Positions 1-8,498 of a stretch of DNA of 34,120 bases are shown piece by piece. The position numbers were made by a program, and so were the translations under genes. The notes beneath the pieces are model-generated. The model was not told the DNA's origin. It saw nothing but the letters and a program-made list of their open reading frames with translations, and searched no databases. The stretch is from Bacteroidota bacterium (GTDB lineage Bacteria > Bacteroidota > Bacteroidia > Chitinophagales > Chitinophagaceae). The stretch's first letter is position 1, and the number at the start of each line of letters is the position of its first letter. The stretch covers positions 1 through 34,120 of the forward strand of contig JAFDXD010000011.1 of assembly GCA_018268135.1 (NCBI GenBank). Direction: 5' to 3'.

Positions 1-252
1 TTCTTTCCGGGCTTTATGTTAGGCTATCTGCTGTATGGCTCTATGCATTATGCCATACACGCCTGGAACCCTCCGTTTAAATGGATGAAAGGCTTGTGGC
101 GCAATCATCACCTGCATCATTACAAGCATACTGATATGGGCTTTGGAGTTAGCAGCACCTTGTGGGATCATGTATTTGGAACCATGTTTGATTTAAAAAA
201 TGAAAAAGACGACAAAGAAAAAGTGAAGGAACTGATGTATGAAAAAAAATAA
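1..252 (+). CDS. Fatty acid hydroxylase / sterol desaturase family protein, C-terminal part
   Basis: This is a gene fragment of 83 residues, open at the left window edge; the first visible in-frame ATG (16) is internal because the frame is open from base 1. The histidine-rich motifs HYAIH and HHLHHY, followed by FGVSSTLWDHVFGT, are the C-terminal diiron-ligand pattern of the fatty acid hydroxylase (sterol desaturase) superfamily. These are membrane enzymes that hydroxylate or desaturate lipids; Bacteroidota carry them for hydroxylating acyl chains or carotenoids. The substrate cannot be told from this piece. The lysine/glutamate-rich tail (KNEKDDKEKVKEL) is a cytoplasmic end. It converges on the next gene with a short AT-rich hairpin between them. 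Confidence 0.85.
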   Translation, partial: FFPGFMLGYLLYGSMHYAIHAWNPPFKWMKGLWRNHHLHHYKHTDMGFGVSSTLWDHVFGTMFDLKNEKDDKEKVKELMYEKK

Positions 253-280
253 ATTTTTAGCTTTCTTACGCTAAAATTTA
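250..280. terminator. Possible bidirectional terminator hairpin between convergent genes
   Basis: TAAATTTTTAGC and GCTAAAATTTA form an imperfect inverted repeat (one bulged T) around an 8-nt loop. It lies between the convergent stop codons of the hydroxylase fragment and the small minus-strand gene. The stem is AT-rich, so it is a weak call. Confidence 0.4.
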
Positions 281-595
281 CCAGCGCTCTTCTTCATTAA
301 TATTGTTTTCATCCCGGCCATATTGTTGCCGGGTTTTTATTTTTTGCAATTGCCGCTCTATTACCTGTGCAGCTATTATATTGGCAGCATCATATTGGGC
401 ATTTTCTTTTAAGAGCGTTTTTAGTTTTTTTTCGTTTACATCTATGCGGTATAAAATTTGTATCAGCCGGTTAAAATCATGGATGATTAAATAATTGATT
501 TGCTCTGCCAGCGCCTGTTGCAGCTTATCTGTATTTGCATCAGCAGCTATACTAATATCAAATTGGCGGTTTATATTATCAATCAATAGTTTCAT
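278..595 (-). CDS. Small conserved-looking protein of unknown function
   Basis: A 105-residue protein that I do not recognise. It has no signal peptide or membrane segment, is rich in charged residues and glutamine, and looks mostly helical. The N-terminal stretch MKLLIDNINRQFDIS followed by LQQALAEQINYLIIHDFNRLIQILYRIDVNEKKL suggests a soluble alpha-helical protein. The C-terminus ends in an acidic NNINEEERW tail. It starts 6 bp after the stop of the TIGR02757 gene, so it is almost certainly the last gene of the response regulator, kinase, TIGR02757, small protein operon. Base composition and codon use match its neighbours. The role is unknown. Confidence 0.7.
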   Translation of the reverse strand: MKLLIDNINRQFDISIAADANTDKLQQALAEQINYLIIHDFNRLIQILYRIDVNEKKLKTLLKENAQYDAANIIAAQVIERQLQKIKTRQQYGRDENNINEEERW

Positions 596-601
596 TGTTT
601 A

Positions 602-1372
602 TCAAAATTTTTCAATTACTCCCAGGCTAAATAGTGCAAAGTCGTATTTTACGGGGTCGTGTGCATCAAACTGTTTTAGTGCATTTGTAAGTTCTACTAC
701 GGTTTGCCAATCGGTGGTATGCCTGTCAATAAGTTTAAAATGCCTGGCCACTCTTGCTACGTGTACATCCAGGGGTATTTGCAATTGTGATGGAGATATT
801 TTTTTCCATAATCCAAAATCTACTCCCTGTTTATCCTGGCGCACCATCCATCTCAGGTACATATTGATGCGCTTGCAGGCAGAGTGTTTGCCCGGAGAGG
901 CAATATGCTTAAAGGTACGCTGAGGAACATCGGGCAAGGAAAAAAAATACTGATAAAAACCATTTAAAGCCCCAGCGGTATCCGTATCTTTTTTATTTAA
1001 AGTTGCCGCAAAGGCATCTTCTAACGATAGATGATTTTTATAATGCATTTTAAAAAAAGCAATAAAATACAAAAGGTCAGTAGCATTAAAAGTGCGATGT
1101 TTAAAAGCCAGCAATTTAGCCAGGTCTTTATCCGTATGGTTTTTGCAAAAATCATGTGGGGCGTTATCCATTAGCTGCATCAGCTCTTTTGATTTATTGA
1201 TAATACTGGTACGGTTGCCCCAGGCAAATATGGCTGCAAAAAAACCGGCTATTTCTATATCCTGTTTTTTGGTAAATGCGTGGGGAATACTGATGGGGTC
1301 TGCCTTTATAAAAACGGGGTTATTGTATTCTTTTACCTTAGCTTCAAGAAAATTTTTAAGCTTGTTTTCCAC
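602..1372 (-). CDS. TIGR02757 (DUF2400) family protein
   Basis: A 256-residue soluble protein matching the TIGR02757/DUF2400 family in length and motifs: the N-terminal IEIAGFFAAIFAWGNR block, the central KHIASPGKHSACKRINMYLRWMVR block, and the C-terminal PLDVHVARVARHF motif followed by FDAHDPVKYDFALFSLGV. The family is widespread in Bacteroidota and its biochemical role is not established. The last two blocks resemble the helix-hairpin-helix and catalytic region of HhH-GPD DNA glycosylases, which is my inference rather than a demonstrated activity. It lies 24 bp downstream of the histidine kinase and 6 bp upstream of the small protein, so it is very probably co-transcribed with the two-component system. 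Confidence 0.85.
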   Translation of the reverse strand: MENKLKNFLEAKVKEYNNPVFIKADPISIPHAFTKKQDIEIAGFFAAIFAWGNRTSIINKSKELMQLMDNAPHDFCKNHTDKDLAKLLAFKHRTFNATDLLYFIAFFKMHYKNHLSLEDAFAATLNKKDTDTAGALNGFYQYFFSLPDVPQRTFKHIASPGKHSACKRINMYLRWMVRQDKQGVDFGLWKKISPSQLQIPLDVHVARVARHFKLIDRHTTDWQTVVELTNALKQFDAHDPVKYDFALFSLGVIEKF

Positions 1373-1396
1373 TTTGTAAAAATAGACAATAAAGTA

Positions 1397-2713
1397 TTAG
1401 AGCGATACTTCAATATCTATCAGCGTGCCATTTTCAGAAATCATATTTACTTTTCCGCCAATTTCATTCATACGCTTGGTTATATTCTTTAGGCCGTTGC
1501 CAAATTTATTTTTATTACTAATGCCCTTGCCATTATCTATTACCTGTATATGAAGTTGATTGTTTTGTATCATAATTTTAATGATGGCTTTAGAAGCCTG
1601 TGAATGCTTTAGAATATTATGTAGCGATTCTTTAATTATCAGAAAAAGATTTTTTCTTTGTACGCCACTCAGCTCCACTTCTTTGGGCAGGTTGTTTACA
1701 TCGTTGCATTCAAATGAAATGTTGCTGTTTTCAAAAAACGATACTCCGTACTGGCGTACATATTCTCCAAAGTTGTACAGGTTGTCGTTATCTACATTCA
1801 GGCTCCAAATAATGGTGTGCATGCGCTGTGCAATTTCCTTAGCGGTTGACGAAATTTTAGCAGAAAAGTTAGTTTGAGGTGAAGTGTGTGCAGGATCATT
1901 TAGTGCCATAAGGTCGCTCATCATTCTAATGCTACTTAACCCACCGCCTACATCATCATGCAGGTCTGCAATAATTCTTTCTCTTTCAAGCAAAATAGCT
2001 TGTTGTTTTTGGTAGGCAGCATCTATTAAAGATTTTTCGGTATCGGCAATTTTCTTTTGCAATGCTATGGTAAAAAGAAAAATATCAATTAGGATGGCTA
2101 TTTGCACCGGCAAATAAGAGTCTGCATTGGCCTGCGAAAGGCTGATGCTTGGCTTAATTAACCATATTGACTGCACCAGGGTTACTAAACTTCCTATCAG
2201 TACAATAATGCTGCCCCAAATAATAAAAACAGCATACTTAGGCCGTTGCCTATATAAAGTAATCAATACATATACCTGTAGTGGAAGTAAGCATAGGCTT
2301 ACCAGCAGGTAAATGCTATCGTAATGTATGTTTGCAAAATTTAAAATTAAACAACTGATGGAAAGCGTGGCATACATATAATTTAAAAGCCTGAAGAGTT
2401 TGAATAATTTATAAGAATATTGTTTTAACCCCAGGTAGTAAACAATAAAATTGGTGTAACAAAAGCTAATAGAGAATTGTATGGGTCTTTTAAACAGGTC
2501 GTACTTTGCTATTTGGTTTGTATCTGTAAGAGATGCTCCAAAAAACAAATCGGGTATGGCCAGCGGGTAGTAAAAAGCTAAGGCAATAAGGTAGGCGCTG
2601 TAAAAAAGGTGCTCTGTTTTTTTTAATATAATGTACTGAATTAAAAAAAACATACCCATAAATATGGCAGTGCTTTCAAAAAAATAAATCAGGTATCTGT
2701 TGAAATCTGTCAT
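1397..2713 (-). CDS. Sensor histidine kinase with N-terminal 7TM (7TMR-DISM-like) region
   Basis: A 438-residue membrane histidine kinase. About seven hydrophobic segments fill residues 5-215, resembling a 7TMR-DISM sensor without the usual extracellular DISMED domain. A short coiled coil follows, then the HisKA_3 dimerisation box RIIADLHDDVGGGLSSIR at about residue 245, whose His is the expected phosphoacceptor. The HATPase domain shows an N box (IIKESLHNILKHS), a G1 box (IDNGKGIS) and a G2 box (GNGLKNITKRM). It belongs to the NarX/DegS-like group, which pairs with LuxR-type regulators. The partner lies immediately upstream (51 bp gap). The sensed signal is unknown. Confidence 0.9.
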   Translation of the reverse strand: MTDFNRYLIYFFESTAIFMGMFFLIQYIILKKTEHLFYSAYLIALAFYYPLAIPDLFFGASLTDTNQIAKYDLFKRPIQFSISFCYTNFIVYYLGLKQYSYKLFKLFRLLNYMYATLSISCLILNFANIHYDSIYLLVSLCLLPLQVYVLITLYRQRPKYAVFIIWGSIIVLIGSLVTLVQSIWLIKPSISLSQANADSYLPVQIAILIDIFLFTIALQKKIADTEKSLIDAAYQKQQAILLERERIIADLHDDVGGGLSSIRMMSDLMALNDPAHTSPQTNFSAKISSTAKEIAQRMHTIIWSLNVDNDNLYNFGEYVRQYGVSFFENSNISFECNDVNNLPKEVELSGVQRKNLFLIIKESLHNILKHSQASKAIIKIMIQNNQLHIQVIDNGKGISNKNKFGNGLKNITKRMNEIGGKVNMISENGTLIDIEVSL

Positions 2714-2764
2714 GTAGGCAAGAAAAAAATATAAAGGATAAAATAATTTGTTGCAAAAAGAAAA

Positions 2765-3400
2765 TTACCGGCGGAGGTATAAATTTACTGCCTCAACCCT
2801 GGTATTTACCTGAAGTTTTTTATAAATATTTTGGACATGTTTTCTTACAGTGCCACTGCTAATATCAAGTATGTCGGCTACTTCTTTACCAATAAGGCCT
2901 TTAGCGAGGTTATCGAGTACCATTTTTTCTCTTTCGCTCAGGGTTTCTATGAGGGTATTTTCTTTACCCATGTGCAAAAAGCTTGCTACCACTTTGCGGG
3001 CAATATTACTGCTCATGGGGCTTCCGCCTGCTATCATATCATCAAGTGCCTCCATTATTTTTGCCGGGCCTTCTGTTTTTAAAATATAGCCACTGGCACC
3101 TGCTTTTAAAGAGTCAAATATTTTTTCATTGTCTTCATAAGCCGTACACATTAAAAAAAGCATATCCGGATACATTACTTTTAATGCATTTACACAGCTT
3201 ATGCCACTAATGCCGGGCAGATTTATATCCATCAGTACGGCATCGGGTATTATCTCCGGAATTTTTTGCATGGCTTCTTCTGCATTTGCAAAACTGCCTG
3301 CAAGCGTATAGTTTGCATTACGCTCTACCATCAGGCTCATGCCTTCACGCAGGTCGGCTTTATCTTCTACAATACAAATTGTTTTTTTTGCAGTTGCCAT
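2765..3400 (-). CDS. NarL/FixJ-type response regulator (REC plus LuxR HTH)
   Basis: A 211-residue two-domain regulator. The receiver domain spans residues 6-125, with the acidic pair in VEDKADL, the phosphoacceptor Asp in VLMDINLPG and the conserved Lys in GYILKTE. A LuxR/GerE helix-turn-helix occupies residues 145-211 (LSEREKMVLDNLAKGLIGKEVAD, then SSGTVRKHVQNIYKKL). It is cytoplasmic and DNA-binding, and is presumably phosphorylated by the kinase encoded just downstream. A TACTTTTG -7 element lies 6 bp upstream of the ATG, which would give an almost leaderless transcript. It is a close paralog of the regulator at 26994-27680; both carry a GG(S/A)PMS..IARK segment. Confidence 0.92.
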   Translation of the reverse strand: MATAKKTICIVEDKADLREGMSLMVERNANYTLAGSFANAEEAMQKIPEIIPDAVLMDINLPGISGISCVNALKVMYPDMLFLMCTAYEDNEKIFDSLKAGASGYILKTEGPAKIMEALDDMIAGGSPMSSNIARKVVASFLHMGKENTLIETLSEREKMVLDNLAKGLIGKEVADILDISSGTVRKHVQNIYKKLQVNTRVEAVNLYLRR

Positions 3401-3406
3401 ACGTTA

Positions 3407-3414
3407 CAAAAGTA
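3407..3414 (-). promoter_or_regulatory. Bacteroidota-type -7 element upstream of the response regulator
   Basis: On the minus strand this reads TACTTTTG, an exact TAnnTTTG. It ends 6 nt before the start codon at 3400, so transcription would begin at or just before the ATG. I did not find a clear TTG -33 element at 19-21 nt spacing, so the support is the -7 element alone. Confidence 0.45.
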
Positions 3415-3456
3415 CTATAATGCATGCATGTTAAAATACGCTTTTGTGCGTAGTAA

Positions 3457-5214
3457 TCAATCAGTTGATTTACAATCATTCAAAAAATCTTTAATGCCTG
3501 CAACAACTTTATCTGCTATTTGCTGCTGAAAATTTTCGTCTAATATTTTCATCTCTTCGGCAGGGTTGCTTATAAACAGCATTTCTACCAAGGCATTGGG
3601 GTATTCGGTTGGGCTGTTCAGCATAAAATTAAATGAGCCGGTATTGCCATATTCTTTTAAACCCAGTTGCAACATTTGCTTATAAATATCGAGGCTCAAA
3701 TTTCTAAACCCGATATAACGGTAATAGGTACTCGTACCCCCGGTATTGATGGGGTCGTCAGAAGAGTTAAGATGCAGGCTTACCAAAAGATCGGGTGTGC
3801 TGTCTCTGTAAAACAATATTCTTTCTTTATTGTCAAAAAACCTTTCAGTAGTTCTTGTCATTATAACTTTAGCGCCTTGCGCCTCCAAAGCTTTCTGCAG
3901 TTTTAATGCCACTGCCAGGGTAAGCATTTTTTCAATAGAGCCTGTAGGCCCGCCAGCGCCTGTGTTACTGCCGCCATGCCCTGCATCTACAGCAATGGTT
4001 AGGTTTTTTAATAAAAGCTGCCTGGGTTGTTGCTTCACTTTTATTACAAGCATATTGCCTTTGTAGTACAATTGATGGCCCCAGTGTTGCTTATGTTTTA
4101 ATTGAATTTTTATTCTTAAAATATCATCTGTTAATTGCTGGTAATCTACCGAGGCAATTTCTTTAGCAGATTGCAACTGTGTTATCCAGTTGGTATTGCT
4201 TACAGCCCCAAATATATCTACTATTATTTGTGAAGGATTTACTTCCTGATAAGATTGATAAGGCAACCGGCTGTTTAAAGCAATATTTACATAATCATAT
4301 ACTGAATCGCCATATACCCGCCAGCTTCCACTCAATACCCCTGGTATAAAACTGCCTTTAGGCATTAACGTTACCTTGTCTTCTTCAATGTAAGCAATGC
4401 GGCTTTTGGCCAACTGCACTTTATATTTATCCGCTACTTTACCAATAATTTGTAAGGGTATCAGGCTGTCCACATAACCTATTTTAGATCCGCCCAACCT
4501 GTCTTCGCCCAGGCCATATAGCAGGTAGGCAAGTCTGCCTTTGGTAATAGCAATATCAGAGCTTAAAGGCGATAGTATTGAAAAGCGGTCATTGGTTTCT
4601 TTGGTTACTGATTGCCCATCTGTTGTAGTAAGTGTAACAGGAAATTTAATTGCAGCAAAGCTATCCGTAGCTTTTACAATATACTGTCCCTGGTAAATAC
4701 CGGGCATTCCATTTGTTAGAGAAATGGGCATTTCATACAACTCTGTATTATCAAAAGTACGCAAGGTAGCTCCCGGCAGGGCTTTTACTTTAAAATCAAT
4801 TTTATCGCCGACTTTTAATACAAGGTTGCCTTGCGGAAAAGTTTGTATGCTTTCTATGCTAAGCGTAGTAACCGGTGTGGCTGGCTTGGGCGGAATATAG
4901 GTATAATATATTTTTTTAGAAATTGATTTGCCGCTGGGAGGCTTTGCCACAATAGTAAATTCGTTTTCGCCTTCGGCTACATCTGCCTGGTAGGCAAATG
5001 CACCGGTGGCATACACTTTTACGACGCTATCATTAATATACAGGCTGCAATTTTTACAAGTACTGCCTACAATAAAATGCTTTGAAGAAGCTACCGTATT
5101 ATATTCTTTGAGAGGCTCTACTAATTTAATAAATGGTTTATCGGCCTGGGCAATTGCATTTGAAAAAATGAAAAATGAAATTACAATGAGTAGTGTATTT
5201 TTATAATTCGTCAT
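3457..5214 (-). CDS. N-acetylmuramoyl-L-alanine amidase (Amidase_3), secreted
   Basis: A 585-residue cell-wall hydrolase that would cleave the amide bond between MurNAc and the L-Ala of the stem peptide. The N-terminus has a signal peptide (NTLLIVISFFIFSNAIAQA). The first 400 residues are beta-rich accessory domains, including an SH3-like part around residues 225-285 and an AMIN-like part after it. The catalytic Amidase_3 domain fills about residues 403-580: IAVDAGHGG (first Zn His near 410), GSIEKMLTLAV (Glu ligand), VSLHLNSS (second His near 479) and the catalytic Glu in ALVEMLFISNP. It precedes the two-component operon by 56 bp, but that operon has its own promoter signal. It is longer than typical AmiC because of the N-terminal modules. 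Confidence 0.92.
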   Translation of the reverse strand: MTNYKNTLLIVISFFIFSNAIAQADKPFIKLVEPLKEYNTVASSKHFIVGSTCKNCSLYINDSVVKVYATGAFAYQADVAEGENEFTIVAKPPSGKSISKKIYYTYIPPKPATPVTTLSIESIQTFPQGNLVLKVGDKIDFKVKALPGATLRTFDNTELYEMPISLTNGMPGIYQGQYIVKATDSFAAIKFPVTLTTTDGQSVTKETNDRFSILSPLSSDIAITKGRLAYLLYGLGEDRLGGSKIGYVDSLIPLQIIGKVADKYKVQLAKSRIAYIEEDKVTLMPKGSFIPGVLSGSWRVYGDSVYDYVNIALNSRLPYQSYQEVNPSQIIVDIFGAVSNTNWITQLQSAKEIASVDYQQLTDDILRIKIQLKHKQHWGHQLYYKGNMLVIKVKQQPRQLLLKNLTIAVDAGHGGSNTGAGGPTGSIEKMLTLAVALKLQKALEAQGAKVIMTRTTERFFDNKERILFYRDSTPDLLVSLHLNSSDDPINTGGTSTYYRYIGFRNLSLDIYKQMLQLGLKEYGNTGSFNFMLNSPTEYPNALVEMLFISNPAEEMKILDENFQQQIADKVVAGIKDFLNDCKSTD

Positions 5215-5281
5215 TCAATAAAAATACAAAATAAAGGCAACAATTAAATTGCAGTACAGCTTTAGTGATGTTTGAAAAATA

Positions 5282-6232
5282 TTAGCTCTGTTTTTTAAGG
5301 TTATCAAGCATGTCTCTTGTCATAGTTTCCAGGTTGTACATTGGTTTCCATCCCCAATCGGCAGAGGCTACGCTGTCATCAATACTTTGAGGCCAGCTAT
5401 CTGCTATTGCCTGCCTGTAGTCGGGTGTATAGTTAATGGTAAATGCTGGTATATGTTTTTTAATTTCTGCTGCAATTTCTGCCGGCGAAAAACTCATGCC
5501 CGAAATATTATAAGAAGTACGTACGCCTATTTTTTCTTTAGGCGCTTCCATCAGCTCAATAGTTGCCCTTATAGCATCTGGCATATACATCATTGGCAGG
5601 TAAGTATCCTGGTTTAAAAAGCAGGTATATTTTTTTTCTTCCAAAGCATCCTGATATATTTCTACAGCATAATCTGTAGTGCCGCCGCCGGGGGCAGATT
5701 TATAAGAAATAAGGCCCGGATAGCGCAGGCTCCTTACATCTACATCATATTTAGCTGCATAATAATTGCACCAAAATTCACCGGCATATTTTGAAATTCC
5801 ATACACCGTAGAAGGCTCAATAATTGTTTTTTGCGGACAATTTTTCTTAGGAGATGTAGGCCCAAAAACTGCAATGGATGAAGGCCAGTAAATCTTTGAT
5901 AGTTTTTCTTCTTTGGCTATATCCAGTACATTCAACAGGCTTTGCATGTTTAAATGCCAGGCCAGCGCCGGATTTTTTTCGCCGGTAGCAGATAAGATGG
6001 CTGCCAGCAGATATATTTGAGTAATGCCCTGCCTTATTACCTGCACATGCAGCATTTCTTTATTCATCACATCCAACGATACATAAGGCCCTGTACCATG
6101 CAGCAAGGGATTTTCTTCTCTCAGGTCTGATGCTACCACATTGTTATTGCCATATATTTTTCTCAATGCCAGTGTAAGCTCTACCCCTATTTGCCCTGAT
6201 GCTCCTATTACCAAGATTTTTTCTTTATGCAT
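5282..6232 (-). CDS. NAD-dependent SDR-type L-threonine 3-dehydrogenase
   Basis: A 316-residue extended short-chain dehydrogenase. It has the Rossmann motif GASGQIG at residues 9-15, and the catalytic Tyr and Lys in VYGISKYAGEFW near residue 143. The blocks SLRYPGLISYKSAPGGGTTDYAVEIY and FLNQDTYLPMMYMPDAI are those of the short-chain L-threonine 3-dehydrogenases described from Flavobacterium and Cytophaga, as distinct from the zinc-type Tdh of E. coli. The enzyme oxidises L-threonine to 2-amino-3-ketobutyrate, normally followed by a glycine C-acetyltransferase (Kbl). No kbl is in this window, so the partner must lie elsewhere. A UDP-sugar epimerase is the main alternative, but the GGGTTDYAVEIY block argues for Tdh. 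Confidence 0.85.
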   Translation of the reverse strand: MHKEKILVIGASGQIGVELTLALRKIYGNNNVVASDLREENPLLHGTGPYVSLDVMNKEMLHVQVIRQGITQIYLLAAILSATGEKNPALAWHLNMQSLLNVLDIAKEEKLSKIYWPSSIAVFGPTSPKKNCPQKTIIEPSTVYGISKYAGEFWCNYYAAKYDVDVRSLRYPGLISYKSAPGGGTTDYAVEIYQDALEEKKYTCFLNQDTYLPMMYMPDAIRATIELMEAPKEKIGVRTSYNISGMSFSPAEIAAEIKKHIPAFTINYTPDYRQAIADSWPQSIDDSVASADWGWKPMYNLETMTRDMLDNLKKQS

Positions 6233-6329
6233 GATAGTTTTTATGTATTTAAAATTCGCTTTGTTTGTACAAAATATATTTTACAAAAATACATTCAAAA
6301 ATGCTGGGTAAATAATCTTCCAAAAAATT

Positions 6330-7688
6330 TTAGAAGGCATCAGTTAATGCAAATACGGGTTTGCGCTCAGCCCATTTACCATCTGTAAAATCAGGAAATT
6401 CAACTGTTTTATTTCCATTGGCAATAGATTGCTCGCTTAGTGGAGTAATAGCGCTCCAGGCAGCAGCATCATATACATCCATTGGCGTGGCCACTTTATT
6501 TTTTATAGATTCTACCAAAGCATGTATTACAAAAAAATCCATGCCGCCATGCCCGGCGCCTGCAGTTTCTTTGCTCCACCTCGCCCACAATGGATGGTCG
6601 TATTTATCCAGCCATTGCCTGGCAACATCCCATTGATCATTGTTATTAGATTTATCCTGAATGTAAATGCTATTTGCAACATCCATCCATAATCCTTCTG
6701 TACCCTGCACCCTAAAGCCTAATGTATATGGGCGTGGCAGGTCTGTATCATGTTGCAGTAATATTGTTTCGCCATTGGCACAATTAATACTGGTAGTAAC
6801 CACATCGCCCAACTTAAATTTTACAGAAGCATTGGGGTGGTTGGGGCCACCTAATTTTACTATATGATTGTGCAGCCCCCTCGACTTAGAAGAAAATGAA
6901 CATAATGATGTAAAGCGATTGCCCCTGTTAATATTAATGTAATGCGCTATTGGCCCTATTCCATGTGTAGGATACAAATCTCCATTTCGGGTTACAGAAT
7001 GGTTAGTACGCCAGTGCGCTTCAGAATAACCCTTTTCGCCAAACTCTACCCCATGGCCATAAGTATGTATGCCATCATTAAATTTTACTTCACGCAAATC
7101 ATGCTGATACCCACCCTGCAAATGTATTAGTTCGCCAAAAAGGCCTTGCCTTACCATGTTGAGAACCGCCATCACATCTCTGCGGTAGCACACATTTTCA
7201 AGCATCATTACATGAGCATTGTATTTTTCGGCTGCTCTTACTACATCCCAATGATCCTGCAAGGTAATACCCAGCACTACTTCGGTACCCACGTATTTAA
7301 TGCCTGCTTTTAGTGCACCCAATATCATAGGAGTATGCAATTCCCAGGGTGTGGCTATTACCACAGCATCCAATCCTCCATTTATTTCATACATTTTTTT
7401 CCAGGCATCATTGCTCTCTGAAAATATCAGGGGCATTTTTTTATTGTTCTTAGCAATATAATTTTTTGCATTTTCAAGTGCCCTGGGCTCCACTTCGCAA
7501 ATAGCCACCAGGTCCACATCGTCTCTCCTCATTAGCAAGTCTAAATGGCCAATACCCCTGGCTCCCACGCCAATAAGGCCTATACGCACTTTGGGCCTGT
7601 CGTCTTTAGCAAATACATTGGTTACCGTGCCAAGCATTAAGCCGGCAGTAGCCAGGCCGCTTGTTCTTACAAAATCTTTCCTGTTCAT
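6330..7688 (-). CDS. Gfo/Idh/MocA oxidoreductase, GH109-like (alpha-N-acetylgalactosaminidase family)
   Basis: A 452-residue exported protein with a Tat-like leader (MNRKDFVRTSGLATAGLMLG, RK rather than RR). An NAD-binding Rossmann domain follows (IGLIGVGARGIGH near residue 40), then the C-terminal Gfo/Idh/MocA fold. The segments GYQHDLR, EAHWRTNHSVTRNGDLYPTHG and GIGPIAHYININRGNRF are characteristic of GH109 enzymes, which use a bound NAD+ to hydrolyse alpha-N-acetylgalactosaminides by an elimination-type mechanism. The substrate is inferred from family resemblance only. A perfect 16-bp palindrome 64 bp upstream is a candidate LacI-type operator, which would fit a glycan-catabolic gene. It is 97 bp upstream of tdh and need not be co-transcribed with it. 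Confidence 0.85.
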   Translation of the reverse strand: MNRKDFVRTSGLATAGLMLGTVTNVFAKDDRPKVRIGLIGVGARGIGHLDLLMRRDDVDLVAICEVEPRALENAKNYIAKNNKKMPLIFSESNDAWKKMYEINGGLDAVVIATPWELHTPMILGALKAGIKYVGTEVVLGITLQDHWDVVRAAEKYNAHVMMLENVCYRRDVMAVLNMVRQGLFGELIHLQGGYQHDLREVKFNDGIHTYGHGVEFGEKGYSEAHWRTNHSVTRNGDLYPTHGIGPIAHYININRGNRFTSLCSFSSKSRGLHNHIVKLGGPNHPNASVKFKLGDVVTTSINCANGETILLQHDTDLPRPYTLGFRVQGTEGLWMDVANSIYIQDKSNNNDQWDVARQWLDKYDHPLWARWSKETAGAGHGGMDFFVIHALVESIKNKVATPMDVYDAAAWSAITPLSEQSIANGNKTVEFPDFTDGKWAERKPVFALTDAF

Positions 7689-7985
7689 ACTTTTTTTTTA
7701 TTTTATATTAAAAACATACATAAAAATACTTATCTGTTTTTATTAATCATAAAGCAAACGTTTGCTTAAATTAACAGGATTAGGTATTTTATTTTCAAAC
7801 CGATATTCCTATTTAGATTTTTCTTTATTTAATTTTTTATCTTGATACAAAAACTAATAAAAAAATTAAGGCTGCATATAAAAAGCTAAAATTTGATTTG
7901 TACTCATTCTGCCTAATCCTATAAATTAATTTAACGCAGCAATTATACTGATAAGCTGTACTTTTATCCCATTAAAATTATTGTT
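7689..7985. other. Divergent intergenic region between the GH109-like gene and rpiB
   Basis: A very AT-rich 297-bp region with no gene. It must hold the promoters of both divergent genes. The only strong structure is the palindrome at 7752-7767. A TACTTTTA run about 25 bp before the rpiB ATG may be its -7 element. Confidence 0.6.
7752..7767. promoter_or_regulatory. Perfect 16-bp palindrome, candidate LacI-family operator
   Basis: AAGCAAACGTTTGCTT is identical to its own reverse complement and has the central CG typical of LacI/GalR-family operators. It lies 64 bp upstream of the GH109-like start codon and about 220 bp from rpiB, so the former is the likelier target. The regulator gene is not in the window; the family assignment is inferred from the shape of the site. 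Confidence 0.6.
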
Positions 7986-8435
7986 ATGGATACATTCAAT
8001 CAAGCCAAACCCATTGCTATCGGCTGCGATCATGCCGGTTTTGATTGCAAAGAAGACCTTATCTCATTTTTGGAAGCTGAAAAAATGCCATATAAAGATT
8101 TTGGTACCTTCTCTAAAGACTCGGTAGATTATCCAGATTTTGCACATCCCGTAGCCACTGCTGTAGAAAACGGGGAAGCATCTTTTGGAGTACTGCTGTG
8201 CGGAAGCGCCAATGGTGTAGCTATTACCGCCAACAAGCATCAGGGTGTAAGGGCCGCCATTTGCTGGGGCGAAGAGCTTGCAGAGTTGGCTCGCAAACAC
8301 AACAATGCAAATATCATTTGCATACCCGCCCGCTTTGTAAGAGATGGGGATGCAGAAAAAATGCTCGACATATTTATGAATACCGCTTTTGAAGGTGGCC
8401 GTCATTGCAGCCGGGTAGAAAAAATTGCCATATAA
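7986..8435 (+). CDS. rpiB: Ribose-5-phosphate isomerase B (RpiB/LacAB family)
   Basis: A 149-residue cytosolic enzyme that interconverts ribose-5-phosphate and ribulose-5-phosphate in the non-oxidative pentose phosphate pathway. It shows the family order: AIGCDHAGFDCKEDL at the N-terminus, the DYPDFAHPVA block, the active-site Cys in VLLCGSANGVAITANK (near residue 75), the HNNANI motif (usually HNDAN) and GGRHCSRVEKI at the C-terminus. The length matches the family. It is a single gene facing away from the GH109-like gene. The related LacA/LacB and allose-6-phosphate isomerases share the fold, but no lactose or allose genes are nearby. Confidence 0.93.
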   Translation: MDTFNQAKPIAIGCDHAGFDCKEDLISFLEAEKMPYKDFGTFSKDSVDYPDFAHPVATAVENGEASFGVLLCGSANGVAITANKHQGVRAAICWGEELAELARKHNNANIICIPARFVRDGDAEKMLDIFMNTAFEGGRHCSRVEKIAI

Positions 8436-8498
8436 TTTTTTTTGTACGCAGGCATTTTATCATGGCTCAGCAGCATACCTGCTTTTCACTGCAAGTAC

